Assembly (NCBI RefSeq): GCF_009731465.1
Contig: NZ_AP021887.1
Coordinates: 1,048,001-1,112,000 of the forward strand
Direction: 5' to 3'
DNA: 64,000 bases
From: Streptococcus sp. 116-D4
GTDB lineage: Bacteria; Bacillota; Bacilli; Lactobacillales; Streptococcaceae
Part shown: piece by piece, positions 17,690-26,504 of the stretch
Layout of the letters: each line of letters opens with the position of its first letter
Numbering within the stretch: position 1 is the first letter of the stretch
Translations under genes and position numbers: made by a program
The notes under the pieces: generated by a model
Seen by the model: only the letters and a program-made list of their open reading frames with translations
What the model was told of the DNA's origin: nothing
Database searches by the model: none

Positions 17690-18071
17690 TAATCAGCGTC
17701 ACCTCCTTTTCAACTTTAAATAAACCAGATATGGTATGGACTTCAAAGACACAAAGCAAGCTGTCCTTGGTTTGTTGCTCGATGAAGAAATTTTGGACAC
17801 TTTTAATTCTTGTATCAACTAACAAGGCTTGAGAAATTGTTCTCTCAAGGTCGGCTTTTACAAAATCATAAGGCTTTCCAATCAATCGCTCCAATTCCAC
17901 TCCGTAGTTCGAAGAGTAAATAACCCACTCAAACCGTTCTGTGAGCAGAATCTTTTCAACTGCTTGCCTCATGGCTTCTAAGCCGTCAATATATCCGTGT
18001 ATTCTGCCATTTTTCACTTGATAAGTGTAGGATGGCAAAACAACTTCTTCAATGTTTCGTATATCTACCAT
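17679..18071 (-). CDS. DUF2634 baseplate protein (XkdS)
   Basis: 130 aa from ATG at 18071 (GGAG 5 nt upstream; an in-frame GTG is 6 nt earlier). It has the gp25-like wedge signature ...IDGLEAMRQAVEKILLTERFEWVIYSSNYGVELERLIG. Part of the conserved XkdR-S-T order. Confidence 0.85.
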   Translation of the reverse strand: MVDIRNIEEVVLPSYTYQVKNGRIHGYIDGLEAMRQAVEKILLTERFEWVIYSSNYGVELERLIGKPYDFVKADLERTISQALLVDTRIKSVQNFFIEQQTKDSLLCVFEVHTISGLFKVEKEVTLINDR

Positions 18072-18073
18072 CT

Positions 18074-18376
18074 TCACTCCATCCTTTGTAAAACGTAGTA
18101 TAATTGCCCGTTCTGGGCTTTAATCATTAAGACTTTGTCTCCTGCTTCAAGATCACGAAAAACAATCCACCTCTTGTTGTCCCCTTCAGTATCTCCAGTA
18201 CGTAGTTCTTTAACCATCGGACTTAGAACTAAAAAGGACTCAGGGATTTCAAGTTTATTATTAACCTTGATTGTTAAAGGAGAAACAGATGTGACAGAAC
18301 CAAAAACAATATCTGTTCTGTCTGTCCCATCATCTACTCCTTGCGCCAAAAGGCGTGCTAACAACTCTCCTGCCAT
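18074..18376 (-). CDS. DUF2577 phage protein (XkdR)
   Basis: 100 aa from ATG at 18376, overlapping the XkdQ stop. SVSPLTIKVNNKLEIPESFLVLS and LEAGDKVLMIKAQNGQLYYVLQR are typical of the DUF2577 OB-like tail protein. A longer in-frame start at 18436 would lie wholly inside the previous gene. Confidence 0.8.
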   Translation of the reverse strand: MAGELLARLLAQGVDDGTDRTDIVFGSVTSVSPLTIKVNNKLEIPESFLVLSPMVKELRTGDTEGDNKRWIVFRDLEAGDKVLMIKAQNGQLYYVLQRME

Positions 18377-19344
18377 TATTCCAACGTCCTCAATTCTAAA
18401 TCCATTGTATGCACCTTGTCCCACTTGTGGGTACATTTAGAGATGATGCCAAGACTGTTCTTCTTAATCCCTTCAGACTCTAAATCAGCAAAATCCAGCA
18501 CAACACTGTGGCCTGCACTGATCCCAAGATGTCCTAAACAAGGAACTTTAAAAGTCTTTTTAGGATGATTCTTAGCTTTTAATAAGAGCTCAGCCTTTTG
18601 TTGAATCTGACTCTCATTCATCTTTTCATCCACTTTTTCGTGGTACTGCAACTTGCCCCAAAGAGCAACATTTTTAGAGTCTTTCACGACGTAAACTTCA
18701 CGCTTCTTACTCTCTTTGTTGTCTTTAGTCAGCTTTACATAGTTGAAACTATCATCGATAGAGCCTTCATAGTCAAAGTCTGTAGCTACACTATCATCAC
18801 CAATCACTAAGTCAGTAATCAGCGAATTCAAGGCTATATGCTCGACTGTACCAAAGTTATCTCTGATAATGTACCACATGCCACCATGAATCAACGTTAA
18901 GTCTAAAGCGTTTTGGATCATAGCAAAATAGGTTTTCTTATCTTCGATTTTCTCAGGACACGTCCAGTTTCCTTCATCAACAACCTTGTACTCAAGTTCT
19001 GATATTTCGCAAATCTTACTAAAGATTTCATGACTCTTAGAGGCCTCAAACACGATTGTGTCAGTGTTTTTCAGATATCTCATTCTGTCATAAGCAGTAA
19101 CTGACCATTTCTTGGCTGATTTCCGTTTTTTCTTGAAAACCTTGCCGTAAAAGATGCCCTTATCATCTACCTTGAAGCGAATAACATCCCCAAAGTTACA
19201 AGCAACCTGCGAGTCTATGATCATATCAAACTCAAGTTTTCCCGGCTGAAAATCAATACTGGTTTCCCATTTGACGCCACCTACCAACTCCGTGATATCA
19301 AAGACTTTACCGTCATTCACATCTTGAATTAGAAATTCCATCAT
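18376..19344 (-). CDS. XkdQ/YqbQ-like tail protein (gpD family)
   Basis: 322 aa. The N-terminal pattern DITELVGGVKWETSIDFQPGK and the middle domain with repeated beta strands match XkdQ/late control gene D proteins, the hub that ties the tail tube to the baseplate. It overlaps both neighbours by a few bases. Confidence 0.85.
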   Translation of the reverse strand: MMEFLIQDVNDGKVFDITELVGGVKWETSIDFQPGKLEFDMIIDSQVACNFGDVIRFKVDDKGIFYGKVFKKKRKSAKKWSVTAYDRMRYLKNTDTIVFEASKSHEIFSKICEISELEYKVVDEGNWTCPEKIEDKKTYFAMIQNALDLTLIHGGMWYIIRDNFGTVEHIALNSLITDLVIGDDSVATDFDYEGSIDDSFNYVKLTKDNKESKKREVYVVKDSKNVALWGKLQYHEKVDEKMNESQIQQKAELLLKAKNHPKKTFKVPCLGHLGISAGHSVVLDFADLESEGIKKNSLGIISKCTHKWDKVHTMDLELRTLE

Positions 19345-20033
19345 AGGACTTGCACCGAATCAGCAGTAACCCAACCACGCCAACCGCCATCAAGCATAGT
19401 AACGTGATAAGGATGCGACCCTTTCATATTGATATAATTGACAAGCCTAGTTGCGTTTGACTCAGTTTGACCTGGCCCTTCTCCGTAACTATCCCTATGC
19501 AGTTGCCCATTAACAAGCACCTTTGCACCGATAGTCACTTCTTTTTTAGTTGAGGGAGCTTGTTCTTTCTGAGGCTGACTAGCTTTCTTCTCCTCTGATA
19601 CCTTCTTTTCGATTTTTACAAACCGAGCCTTGGCCATCTTGTACTCTTTGAAAGTGATGTCGTAGTAAACATCCTCATGAATACCAGCTTTTCTTTGTTG
19701 CTCAAAACTCTCAACTGTCGCAAGCATATTGATACCCACGCCAGATATAATCAAGCGACAAGGTTCTTTCCCATCCATGATTTTCTTTAAGAGTCGAACA
19801 TAGGTTTCAGGCGTTCCTGATTTATTCAGGACATAAGAGCGGAAAGTGTCTCTAGGGAAGAATGAAGTGAAAGTAACCTCAGAGAGTTTGGGGAAACTCA
19901 TCTGGGTTATTTCTCCTAGCGCAATACTCGTTGTTGACTCATTATTGGCGCTATTCTTCGTTTTTAGTTCTTCTGGATTGACAGGAAGTTGTGTGACCTG
20001 ACCTTTGTACTCTACGAAAATACCAATCGCCAT
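19341..20033 (-). CDS. XkdP/YqbP-like tail hub protein with C-terminal SH3-like domain
   Basis: 230 aa. The N-terminal half (about 1-135) is the XkdP fold (VEYKGQVTQLPVNPEEL, FPRDTFRSYVLN). A basic Lys/Glu/Gln linker follows, then about 60 residues of SH3-like sequence ending GGWRGWVTADSVQVL where LysM is usual in XkdP. The tail domain may bind cell wall. Confidence 0.8.
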   Translation of the reverse strand: MAIGIFVEYKGQVTQLPVNPEELKTKNSANNESTTSIALGEITQMSFPKLSEVTFTSFFPRDTFRSYVLNKSGTPETYVRLLKKIMDGKEPCRLIISGVGINMLATVESFEQQRKAGIHEDVYYDITFKEYKMAKARFVKIEKKVSEEKKASQPQKEQAPSTKKEVTIGAKVLVNGQLHRDSYGEGPGQTESNATRLVNYINMKGSHPYHVTMLDGGWRGWVTADSVQVL

Positions 20034-20046
20034 TTCTTTCTACCTC

Positions 20047-22278
20047 CTACGCAATTCCTAAGTCACTATCGACCAAACCGACAATCTTTTCTTCAATTCT
20101 GTCAACCAAATCGTCGATATCCTGTTCAGTAGCGCTATTTTTAGACTCATATTTAACACTAACTTGAGGTGTTAAAACTTGGTAATCAATGATGTACTTA
20201 CGTTCTGCAACATCACGCATCATCTTGATATCTTCGTCTTTCAGCTTGACTTCATCTTCAATCTTACCGACGTTACCAATGTTTTTGCCTTTGCCTAGCT
20301 TGTCACCAAGACCTTTGCCACCTCCACCACCACCTTCCGGAGCACCTGCTCCAGCTGGTGTTTGGTTCATTTGGTCAAATTTAGAAGCAAGTTCGTCTTG
20401 AGCTTTCATCTTATCAGCGAAACCTTGCATAGCATCACCAATACCTTGGCCAAAAGCCTTAGTACCACTAAAAGCATTGCCAGCAGTTGAGAAAGGATTT
20501 TTCATACCATCCCACAAATCACCTGGAGTTATCATGTTAGCACGCATGCCATCAAAAGATTCATAATCATCAGGAGCCTCTCCCGGATTAAACATCTCTC
20601 CCATAGCACGAATACCATTGGCAAAACTACCGTCATTGGACATGTAACCCATTTCGCCAACATTGCCTAACCCTAAACCTAGTGTATTCAAAGCGTCAAT
20701 GATCCAGTTGATAGCTTTAATAGCTATATTGGCGCCTGCTATAAAAGCATTACCGATAGATTGCGCCACATTGACTACCCCATCAACAAACGTAGCAAAA
20801 TAATCTAATACAGTTCGAACAAGATTATAAAATAACTTTCTGATGGAATATACCGGGTGCTTAAAGACATTTCTCAAAAATTCTGCAACTGCTAAACCAA
20901 TGTTGTAAATACCTATGAAGAGATTCACAATCGGTGCAATCATATACACGACAAGATTAATAACAAACATAATGATGTCATAAACTACCGTTCCGACAAA
21001 GACAAATGCAGCTACTATAATCGCTGCTACTTCGATAAATGAAACACCAAGAGCATCCAATATAGAGGCTATTGCCAAGATAATGCTAATCATTAAAACT
21101 AATGGCCAATTGGCAACCATCCAAGCTATTGCCATTGCTATAGCTACTGCAGTTACAACTGCTGCTAACATTTCTAGCGCAGTAATTACAAAGTTAATGT
21201 TCTCAGTCACCCAGTTCCAGCCTGCAACAAAGAGATTAAAGAGCCATAAAGCTATCTGGCCAATCGCAAACATAGCAGTTTCTAAACCTGCCATGAAGTT
21301 TTGTCCAGCGGTACTATTAATAAACTCTTGCCATGCTTGAATTAAAGGCTGAAATGCGTATGAAGCTACGTTACCAATCTGAGTCATCATATCAGCAAAG
21401 GTCATCGGCATTTTCGCAAATTCAGCGTTTGTTTCAACTGCTGAACCGAGCAAGGCATTCTTAAGAGTATCTCCTGTTAGTTGGCCATCTTTAGCCATTG
21501 CCCTCAATTGACCAACGCTAACGCCAAGGTGCCTAGCTAGTTTTTGGGCAACAAGTGGAGCGTTCTCCATCATAGAGTTAAACTCATCGCCACGAAGAAC
21601 CCCTGAAGCAAGCGCCTGTGTGATTTGAAGCGTCCCTGCTTTTTGTTGTTCTAAACTTGCACCACCGATTTTATACAGCTTGTTCAACTGTTCAGCGAAT
21701 GCAATAGCTTCATCATTGCTTTTAAAGGCTTCTCCAGCTTGCGAGCGTAGTTTAGCCACTGAGTCTGCCATGATACCGAAGCCAGTCCTTGAGCGTTGTG
21801 CTGCTGCCATGATACTATCTTGAAGTTCTTGGCCTGTCTTTGATCCATCTTCTATCGTCTTAAGCCTTGCCATGGTCTGAATATAATCATCGCCTGACTT
21901 AATCAGACCACTCATTAAATTAGCCATTTGCCTCAAGGCTTGAATAGCAACCATGAAATTCAAAGCACGAGAAATAGAAGTCATACGTCCAAGCATGGAT
22001 GTAGCAACACCTAAGCCACCAACAAGTGGCCCAGTTGAAGGAAGTTTAGGAGCGATAGGTGTCGCCATTTTAGACGCTACAGGGCTAGCAGCTTTAGGTG
22101 CAGTAAAATTCTTAGGCATATCTGCTTTGACTTTAATCGTCGCAGTTTGCGTCATCTTCTTGACACGTCTGTCCAACTCTCCGAACTTAGCAATAGTCCT
22201 GTTGATTGTGCTATTAATTCGATTTAAAGGGCTTGAAAAATTATCTCTAAGCGCCAGTGTTTGCATTAATGTAGTCAT
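20047..22278 (-). CDS. Tape measure protein
   Basis: 743 aa. The N-terminal region has a tape-measure-type segment (MARLKTIEDGSKTGQ, EEFNSMMENAPLVAQKLA-like DEFNSMMENAPLVAQ), a middle stretch of long hydrophobic helices (about 330-530), a Gly-rich linker, then a short basic end. It sets tail length; at 743 residues it predicts a relatively short myovirus tail. It lies directly after the frameshifted chaperone, as expected. Confidence 0.93.
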   Translation of the reverse strand: MTTLMQTLALRDNFSSPLNRINSTINRTIAKFGELDRRVKKMTQTATIKVKADMPKNFTAPKAASPVASKMATPIAPKLPSTGPLVGGLGVATSMLGRMTSISRALNFMVAIQALRQMANLMSGLIKSGDDYIQTMARLKTIEDGSKTGQELQDSIMAAAQRSRTGFGIMADSVAKLRSQAGEAFKSNDEAIAFAEQLNKLYKIGGASLEQQKAGTLQITQALASGVLRGDEFNSMMENAPLVAQKLARHLGVSVGQLRAMAKDGQLTGDTLKNALLGSAVETNAEFAKMPMTFADMMTQIGNVASYAFQPLIQAWQEFINSTAGQNFMAGLETAMFAIGQIALWLFNLFVAGWNWVTENINFVITALEMLAAVVTAVAIAMAIAWMVANWPLVLMISIILAIASILDALGVSFIEVAAIIVAAFVFVGTVVYDIIMFVINLVVYMIAPIVNLFIGIYNIGLAVAEFLRNVFKHPVYSIRKLFYNLVRTVLDYFATFVDGVVNVAQSIGNAFIAGANIAIKAINWIIDALNTLGLGLGNVGEMGYMSNDGSFANGIRAMGEMFNPGEAPDDYESFDGMRANMITPGDLWDGMKNPFSTAGNAFSGTKAFGQGIGDAMQGFADKMKAQDELASKFDQMNQTPAGAGAPEGGGGGGKGLGDKLGKGKNIGNVGKIEDEVKLKDEDIKMMRDVAERKYIIDYQVLTPQVSVKYESKNSATEQDIDDLVDRIEEKIVGLVDSDLGIA

Positions 22279-22281
22279 CTT

Positions 22282-22485
22282 CTACCGTCTCCTCCTTCCT
22301 CTGCTTTTTCTTTCCATTTCTTTGTGTTCCTTTTCTTCTGCTTCTACTCGGATATCGATAAAGGCAAAAATTAAGGCTTTTTCACGCTTGGATAAGCTAT
22401 CCAAAAAGGACGGAGTCCAGTTGAATTGATGCAAACAGTAGTAAGCATAACTCAACTCTGCATCCCCGTCCTCTAGTCGTTTTTT
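22282..22485 (-). CDS. -1 frameshift extension of the tail assembly chaperone (T part)
   Basis: The XkdN-like frame contains GCA AAA AAC (heptamer A AAA AAC, 22485-22479) two codons before its TAG stop. A -1 slip reads 65 further codons (RLEDGDAELSYAYYCLHQFN..., rich in Glu/Lys/Arg at the end) to TAG at 22284-22282, giving a 198-residue fusion. The extension stops 4 bp before the tape measure start, exactly where tail chaperone T products end in other phages. Confidence 0.85.
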   Translation of the reverse strand, partial: KKRLEDGDAELSYAYYCLHQFNWTPSFLDSLSKREKALIFAFIDIRVEAEEKEHKEMERKSRGRRRR

Positions 22486-22877
22486 GCTTCTTCGACAAGA
22501 TCATTGATATCTTCATCAAATCCGTTCAGCGACTGGATTTCTTGCATCAGGGTAGCATATTCCCCAATCTTCAACATAGCTTTCAAGGTTGCTGCTTCAT
22601 CCCCAACAGTACGATAAGACTCTTGTAGTTGAGCGTCTTTCAAGTCTGGCGTAATAACGCAGGCAGACATCAAAGAGTCAATGTACTTATCGTTGTTGAA
22701 CTCAGGAATAGCAACACCTTGACGATTTTTCTTCTTGATTGTCGCACGTTTCTTCAACGTATCGTTTAGACTTTCGTCAATACTTCGAATGACAAAAGGA
22801 GATTTGAAACGTTTAAGGTGTACTTCCTTCGTTTCTTCCTGCTGAACGTTTTCTAGTAAAAAGTCTGAAATTGCCAT
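22473..22877 (-). CDS. XkdN-like tail assembly chaperone (G part)
   Basis: 134 aa; FLLENVQ, FVIRSIDESLNDTLKKRATIKKKNRQG and FNNDKYIDSLMSACVITPDLKDAQLQ are the XkdN pattern. It keeps the tape measure protein soluble while the tube assembles. The 3' end holds a slippery heptamer for a longer -1 product. Confidence 0.88.
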   Translation of the reverse strand: MAISDFLLENVQQEETKEVHLKRFKSPFVIRSIDESLNDTLKKRATIKKKNRQGVAIPEFNNDKYIDSLMSACVITPDLKDAQLQESYRTVGDEAATLKAMLKIGEYATLMQEIQSLNGFDEDINDLVEEAKND

Positions 22878-22892
22878 TTATTTATCCTCTTT

Positions 22893-23357
22893 CTAACCTA
22901 ATTTAGGCGCACCGAATTTTTCTAAAATATCCACATCTTCAAAAGTAAAGTTAACTTCTTCTTCCAAGAAATCTTCCTCAACTTTTAGTTGACCCATCAC
23001 AACTTCATCAAGGTTACATTCACGCAAGATGGTTGTTTGACGACCGATTGAACTTGTCGCATCGTCATTGGTCACTTGGATATCAAAGAATGTATCACGA
23101 CCATTCTTCATGTAGTCCAACATCATTTCCTTGAATGTTGAAGTGACACCGTAGATGGTCATCTTACCTTCACCTTTGAAACCAGTCGCTTTTACCTGCG
23201 TACCACGTTTGTTAAGGGTGCGGACTTCTTCTTTGTTTTTCTTAACTGTCGCTTCAAGTTCCTTGATATAGAACATGAACTCATTTCTTCCGTCGATGTG
23301 AATAAAAGCGGTACCTTCCTGACCGCTGATTACGTCACGACCTTTTAAAAAAGCCAT
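22893..23357 (-). CDS. Tail tube protein (XkdM)
   Basis: 154 aa, the usual length. FLKGRDVISGQEGTAFIHIDG and KATGFKGEGKMTIYGVTS are characteristic of XkdM-like tubes of contractile tails. It follows the sheath gene. Confidence 0.92.
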   Translation of the reverse strand: MAFLKGRDVISGQEGTAFIHIDGRNEFMFYIKELEATVKKNKEEVRTLNKRGTQVKATGFKGEGKMTIYGVTSTFKEMMLDYMKNGRDTFFDIQVTNDDATSSIGRQTTILRECNLDEVVMGQLKVEEDFLEEEVNFTFEDVDILEKFGAPKLG

Positions 23358-23370
23358 ACTATCTCCTTTC

Positions 23371-24684
23371 CTACTCTACTGTAACTGTCATGTACAGTTT
23401 TTCCATGCTGTCCACTGGTTTCACTTTGACATTAACCACTACAGACTCTTTCAACTCACCACGTAGTACCTCAATGTCTTCCACTTTGAAGTCTTCAATA
23501 GCACCACGAGCTTCAAGGTCTTTGAAGTAGCGAATACGGTTCGCTTTGAACGCTTGACGTCCATCTTCGTTGTTGCTCACCTTTCCAAGGAAATACTCAG
23601 AGAAAGCATAACGAGTATCATTCACGATATCGTCCAAGGTGCGCAAGATACGGTTCTTACGGAAGTCTTGGTTCTTCTCAATCGTGAAGCTGACGTGTGA
23701 GTTGATATCTTGTTCAACTACCGCACGGCCACGACGAGCAGTAAAGACAAACTGCCCTTTAAAAAGCGCATCTTCTGTCTCTGTATGGCTCAAGCGACCT
23801 ACAACATCAACAGAGTCTTCGTATTTCTCATAAGTTAATGATTTCTCAACGCCAGCATTTGCACTTGCTGCTGCAACCCATACAGTCGCTTTCGTCTTAT
23901 CAATAACTGTCTTGTCAGACAAGATAACACCGTTTTTAACATTGATTACCGCTTCACTGTCAGCGTCAGAGTCCGCAACAACCAATTGAGCACCAAGTCC
24001 TTCGTCTTCACGCATACGTTTGATGAAGTTGATAGCCGCCTTCTTGATAGAAGCATCTTCTACTGGCAAAGCCATATAGTTAAACTCAACTGTTTCAAGC
24101 GCCTTGAAGTATTCTGAGTAGTCTTGAGTTGATACTGTTCCGTCAGTACCGCCAGTCAATTTAGCACCAGCCACTGCCTGCAGTTCGCCTGTTCCTGAAA
24201 ACTCAACTAGATCATTGTTTTTCAAATCAGCCAAGACTTTTACAGTTTGCGAGTCCATAACAACAGTATCAAGGAATGTGACAACATCAAATGAACTTGG
24301 GTCGTCTACGTTTGTTTTGACCGTTACTGTAATGTCATTCCCACGGACACCGCTATATTTAGCTTGAGCCGTTACGTTGTCTGAAAGGCTTACGTTTGCC
24401 TTTTCTCCCGTATTCAGACGATAAAGCAAGACTTCACTCACACGTTTGAATGCCTCGTTCAGCAACAAAAGCTGTGGGCTTTCTTGCTCATAACCTAGCT
24501 TCTTAAATAGGTCTTCACCACGTCGAATTTTCATCAATTTCTTTGATTGACCGAAACTGAGTGCCAATGGTACTGTTACGACTCCGTCACCGCCAAGGCG
24601 AGTCATTGCGATGTCTTTTGATTTGACGTTGATGTAAGCACCTGGTCTTACTTTATTTTGGCGTTTCCAAATTCCACCTGCCAT
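23371..24684 (-). CDS. Tail sheath protein (XkdK)
   Basis: 437 aa. It begins GGIWKRQNKVRPGAYINVKS and has the sheath domains with DINSHVSFTIEKNQDFRKNRILRTLDDIVNDTRYAFSEYFLGK in the conserved C-terminal part. It shows that the tail is contractile. Start overlaps the stop of the small upstream gene by one base. Confidence 0.95.
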   Translation of the reverse strand: MAGGIWKRQNKVRPGAYINVKSKDIAMTRLGGDGVVTVPLALSFGQSKKLMKIRRGEDLFKKLGYEQESPQLLLLNEAFKRVSEVLLYRLNTGEKANVSLSDNVTAQAKYSGVRGNDITVTVKTNVDDPSSFDVVTFLDTVVMDSQTVKVLADLKNNDLVEFSGTGELQAVAGAKLTGGTDGTVSTQDYSEYFKALETVEFNYMALPVEDASIKKAAINFIKRMREDEGLGAQLVVADSDADSEAVINVKNGVILSDKTVIDKTKATVWVAAASANAGVEKSLTYEKYEDSVDVVGRLSHTETEDALFKGQFVFTARRGRAVVEQDINSHVSFTIEKNQDFRKNRILRTLDDIVNDTRYAFSEYFLGKVSNNEDGRQAFKANRIRYFKDLEARGAIEDFKVEDIEVLRGELKESVVVNVKVKPVDSMEKLYMTVTVE

Positions 24685-24854
24685 TAGTTAATCTTCCTTC
24701 CTAGTTCGTATTCTAGTTTTGCTCGAGCTTCTTCCAAACTATAAGACTCTTCTGGATCTAAAATAGCTCCCAAGATGTCTTTTTCTCCGTTGGTAAAAGC
24801 GCTACTTTCCAAAATGTCCGCAGTAGGGAACACAATTCCGTCTACATTATCCAT
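24684..24854 (-). CDS. Small acidic phage protein before the sheath gene
   Basis: 56 aa from ATG at 24854 (begins MDNVDGIVFPTADILESS, ends LEYELGRKIN). It overlaps the stop of the tail terminator gene and its TAA overlaps the sheath ATG (TAATG), showing translational coupling on both sides. A small protein of this kind sits at this place in PBSX-like operons. Function unknown. Confidence 0.75.
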   Translation of the reverse strand: MDNVDGIVFPTADILESSAFTNGEKDILGAILDPEESYSLEEARAKLEYELGRKIN

Positions 24855-25263
24855 CTTTTACCTCTTCTTTCACTTTCAATTCACGTTGTTTGATATCTTC
24901 CTCTTCTAACTTCAAGCGTGTGCTTGCGTTAAAAATACAATGCAGAACGTTGTCAACCACTTGATACTGACGGTCAAATAAATGAATCGTCGGCAAGTGT
25001 AAGAGTTTATAACTCAATTCTTCCTGCATTGCTAAACACTCGCTACGCTTTTTCTTAGGAGGAAAATAAGACAAATCCACTTTAGAACGTACTTTCACAT
25101 ACTTATTGACCTCTGTAGTGTACTTAGTATCAACCACATGGATAAAAAAACAAGGCTCTTTAAAACCTTGCTCTACTTCATCCAGATAAATCCTGATGTC
25201 AGGATATAAACCCTTGATATGACTAACCAACTCCTCAACCAACCGAAAGCCTTTATTTGCCAT
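24847..25263 (-). CDS. Tail terminator-like protein (XkdJ position)
   Basis: 138 aa; LVEELVSHIKGLYPDIRIYLDEVEQGFKEPCFFIHV is the pattern of the phage tail terminator family (DUF6838-like) in contractile phages, which stops tube growth and joins tail to head. Overlaps the HK97 gp10-like gene by 11 bp. Confidence 0.75.
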   Translation of the reverse strand: MANKGFRLVEELVSHIKGLYPDIRIYLDEVEQGFKEPCFFIHVVDTKYTTEVNKYVKVRSKVDLSYFPPKKKRSECLAMQEELSYKLLHLPTIHLFDRQYQVVDNVLHCIFNASTRLKLEEEDIKQRELKVKEEVKDG

Positions 25264-25744
25264 TTCCTAATACTACCTTTCTCATAAAGCCATCATACTT
25301 ATCACGGACACGCTTCTCCATATCGCTTTTAGTATCTTCAACCGTTTTATGAAGGAAAAATTGCCCTGGAACAAAGCCGCCATTGACTGTCTTATGTCCG
25401 TACTCAACGTGTGGGCCATAGTAGACCTTGTTATAAACTTTCTGCTTATAAGTCCGTCCAGATACTTTAATATGGCTTTTAGACCAGCCTTTTTGCAAGG
25501 TTCCGCCTTGTTTTCCATGAGCACTTGCCCAAAATTTGACATGTTTGCCATCTTTGGTAGTGAACTCAACCCAATGATCCGTATAAACACCGACAGGCGT
25601 TCTCTCCTTCACATTAGATTTTAGTTCTGTACCTTCGTAATTCAAGGTTTGTCTCATAAATCGGTCTACTTTCGCATGATTCGCATTCCTGTTGAAGTTG
25701 TCAGCAAACTTAGCGAAACTACGATAATCAAAACTGCCACTCAT
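25253..25744 (-). CDS. HK97 gp10-like head-tail protein
   Basis: 163 aa from ATG at 25744 (GAGG 7 nt upstream; ATGA overlap with the previous gene). LKSNVKERTPVGVYTDHWVEF and HVEYGHKTVNGGFVPGQFFLHKTVEDTKSDMEKRV are typical of the gp10-like/XkdI family acting at the head-tail joint. Confidence 0.82.
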   Translation of the reverse strand: MSGSFDYRSFAKFADNFNRNANHAKVDRFMRQTLNYEGTELKSNVKERTPVGVYTDHWVEFTTKDGKHVKFWASAHGKQGGTLQKGWSKSHIKVSGRTYKQKVYNKVYYGPHVEYGHKTVNGGFVPGQFFLHKTVEDTKSDMEKRVRDKYDGFMRKVVLGNGK

Positions 25745-26097
25745 GACTTGCCCTCTAGCTTTATAGCAATTTCTTGATGTGACCAATACTGATCAATAGG
25801 CACATTAGACCGTGTAAACACTTTAACGTGCCCATTTCTATCAGTCACCTCAATCTTGCAACCTGCAGGGATATCATAGACAACAGAGCAAAAGAGTTTC
25901 ATATCATAGCCGTTAGCTTGATAGTCGCTCCCGTTCGTTGAACTATTGCTCATTTGTGAAATCCTACAGGGAATGTCCTCTAATAGCACGCTTTCTGACA
26001 TACTGGTCAAACCGTCTATCTCTTGCTCTGTATAACCTTTAACCGTCATTTTACAGTCATACAAGCAATCAAAGACTGTCTTAGCATATTCGGTCAT
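25741..26097 (-). CDS. Head-tail connector protein (XkdH-like)
   Basis: 118 aa, beta-rich; position between the adaptor and gp10-like genes and the segment DIPAGCKIEVTDRNGHVKVFTRSNVPIDQYWSHQEIAI fit XkdH-like minor head-completion proteins. Coupled to both neighbours by 4-bp overlaps. Confidence 0.7.
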   Translation of the reverse strand: MTEYAKTVFDCLYDCKMTVKGYTEQEIDGLTSMSESVLLEDIPCRISQMSNSSTNGSDYQANGYDMKLFCSVVYDIPAGCKIEVTDRNGHVKVFTRSNVPIDQYWSHQEIAIKLEGKS

Positions 26098-26489
26098 AGT
26101 AACTTCCTAAAACGATTCAACTGACGCTTGTAGCGCTCAAGTGATGACGGCACTTGTTTCATTCGTTGAATCATTTCGTAAGGACTAACCTTTCCGATTG
26201 TCGTATCACCCATTTTGATACTCTTGACCGAAAAGTCGTCTGCGTCAGCTTTTTTAGCAAGAACGCTTTGCTCCTTGACCTTGTCCAGTAAGTCGTTGGT
26301 CATGTCTATCCATACGTTCTCTAAACGTCCAGGCACACTGTCTTGGTGAATATAATTCAAAATCTCGTTTTCTGCTTGGGTCAAAGCGTAGTGGAGAACT
26401 TCCATGTCATTGAAATAATTATCCTGACGCATTTTACGAACGCATGAGATCAAGTACATTGTGTTGTCTTGTTTCAATTCTTGAATCAT
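26094..26489 (-). CDS. Head-tail adaptor (YqbG/connector-like)
   Basis: 131 aa, all-helical, with YLISCVRKMRQDNYFNDMEVLHYALTQAENEILNYI followed by NVWIDMTNDLLD, the layout of gp6/gp15-type adaptor proteins encoded directly after the major capsid gene. Confidence 0.72.
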   Translation of the reverse strand: MIQELKQDNTMYLISCVRKMRQDNYFNDMEVLHYALTQAENEILNYIHQDSVPGRLENVWIDMTNDLLDKVKEQSVLAKKADADDFSVKSIKMGDTTIGKVSPYEMIQRMKQVPSSLERYKRQLNRFRKLL

Positions 26490-26504
26490 ATTCTGTCACC
26501 CAAT

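Noticed and set aside
20189..20401. Pro/Leu-rich rightward frame inside the tape measure gene
   Set aside because: Complement of the Gly-rich linker; shadow of a clear gene.
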